From positions 1 to 64,000 of the forward strand of contig JBAMDO010000026.1 in NCBI GenBank assembly GCA_037074765.1: 64,000 nucleotides of DNA, written 5' to 3'. The position numbers and the translations under genes are program-made. Position 1 is the stretch's first letter. Each line of letters opens with the position of its first letter. Of this stretch, positions 62,738 to 64,000 are shown in pieces. This DNA comes from Mansonella perstans (Eukaryota; Nematoda; Chromadorea; Rhabditida; Onchocercidae). A model generated the notes under the pieces. That model was given only the letters and a program-made list of their open reading frames with translations. It made no database searches and was not told where the DNA came from.

Positions 62738-64000
62738 GTTATTTTTTCCCTTCAAATATTTTTTACTTGCAGGATCATTCAATCTCTGCAAACATTTCTG
62801 AAGTCCTTCTATCAGTTTCATTGATCATTTCTAATTGTAATTAAATTCAAATTTTCCAAGACTAAATGACTTAAAATTTAATAAATGATATTGTTGGAGT
62901 CATTCCCAATTATATTTTACGAATACCGAATATATCATTTTAATAACGAACGAATATTTTTGTAACAACAATCCGATATCAGTATTTTCTCCTTTCATTC
63001 ATAATCAATTGATTCGTTAAATGACAGCAGAAAAAAGAAACAAAAGGCGAAAATTAATCAAACAATTAATTAAGCGAAAATTAATCAAACAATTAATTAA
63101 TCAATCAATTTTTAGTATTCATAAAAATTTCATTACAATGAGCTGTAGATAATTAGTTGAAAGTGCGATATTGCCGAATAAAAAATTCGAATAAAGCTCC
63201 AATTTAGCAGAGAAAAAGAGTACATTAATAAATCGCTGGAAAATTGAGAAAGAAATAGCTTATATGAAATACTGAAAGAGTTATATGAGTAAGGCGCCTC
63301 AAGAACTAATATTTCTGAATTAACTTTTTGATCATCTTTTATCCAAAATAGAATATAAGAAATTAAAAAAAGAATAATATCGGAAATTTTCCTACCAAAT
63401 ACAGCTATTATTTCTTAGCATTTACTTTATTTCTTTTTTTTGTTTCGAACAGATGCAAATCTTCTTCGCTGTGTTTATTTGCGACATTTAATTAGCAAAT
63501 ATAAACTGTGAAAGTTGACAATGTCTTCTTATATTTCCATCTACATCTTACATTTTCAAACCACTATTCATGTGATTTTAAAAATTCAGTTTGTTGATTT
63601 CTCGATTATTGTATATAATGACTTGCACCAGCTGTTTCGCATTGCAAATGAATCGAAATAATTGGGGTTATTGGGTCATGCATCTCTTGACTACGTTCTA
63701 ATTTTGTCGCGCATTTCAAAAATGATCTGTTAAAATGCTGTTTTTGTTTATTAGACGATGCTGAAAATACGGAAGAAGGCTATTTATGCTAAAGTTTACC
63801 AATTTCTAAATCTTTCGATGATATTAAATTTACCGAATGCTTCTTTTGTGAAAGAATTTTGGTTCAATTATCAGTGAAGAAAGATTTTCCACAATATTAT
63901 TTGAATTTAATCCATTTCAGTGTAGAAATTTTGAAGGTGGATAATCAAATCCTTTATTTAAGTAAGTGAAATATTGGAATTTGATTTTAAACTCACTTTA
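62738..64000. other. warthog 3' flank and intergenic DNA
   Basis: AATAAA at 62880-62885 is a plausible warthog poly(A) signal. A perfect 27-bp tandem duplication lies at 63047-63100. No coding exon recognised up to the window edge. Confidence 0.55.
63047..63100. repeat. 27-bp tandem duplication
   Basis: Two perfect adjacent copies of a unit starting GCGAAAATTAATC and ending AATTAATTAA. Confidence 0.95.

Overview
The window is nuclear DNA of a parasitic nematode, most likely a filarial worm. It is very AT-rich. Its genes are split by short AT-rich introns with nematode-type TTTTCAG acceptors. It carries a cuticle collagen, a warthog (nematode hedgehog-related) gene, an flp-18 type neuropeptide gene and sequences identical to the SL1 spliced leader. 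The species cannot be fixed from the sequence alone. All gene models were built by eye from reading frame, splice-site consensus and intron phase.

Layout. 1-323: tandem 60-bp repeat in which every unit carries an SL1-like leader on the minus strand. 324-4815: nothing coding seen. 4816-6258 (-): complete three-exon cuticle collagen of 282 residues. 6259-19553: about 13 kb with no firm gene, but likely to hold the 5' end of the next gene. 19554-27390 (+): neuroligin (nlg-1), 19 visible exons, with a GC-rich foreign-looking island in one intron. 27391-31822: intergenic. 31823-34996 (+): flp-18 precursor with five PGVLRFG/PGLLRFG peptides. 35440-36725 (+): two exons of an unrecognised gene. 36726-41747: intergenic. 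41748-48895 (+): ZIC-family zinc-finger factor ref-2, seven exons, with an alternative 3' exon at 49216-49347. 49348-57235: mostly empty, with one convincing orphan exon at 53823-53977. 57236-59201 (-): two very small, tightly spaced genes, the first in four exons and the second starting 46 nt after its stop with its own trans-splice acceptor. 59429-62737 (+): a warthog-family gene, divergent from that pair, nine exons, including a GC-AG intron. 62738-64000: intergenic.

Recognised genes serve synapses and neuropeptide signalling (nlg-1, flp-18), epidermal and neuronal cell fate (ref-2) and the cuticle or epidermal matrix (collagen, warthog). From memory, nlg-1, flp-18 and ref-2 are all X-linked in C. 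elegans, so the window may be a conserved X-type block.

The most unusual items are the SL1-bearing minisatellite, the hidden minus-strand gene pair, the GC-AG intron that decides the length of the warthog protein, the alternative REF-2 tail and the compositional island in the neuroligin intron.
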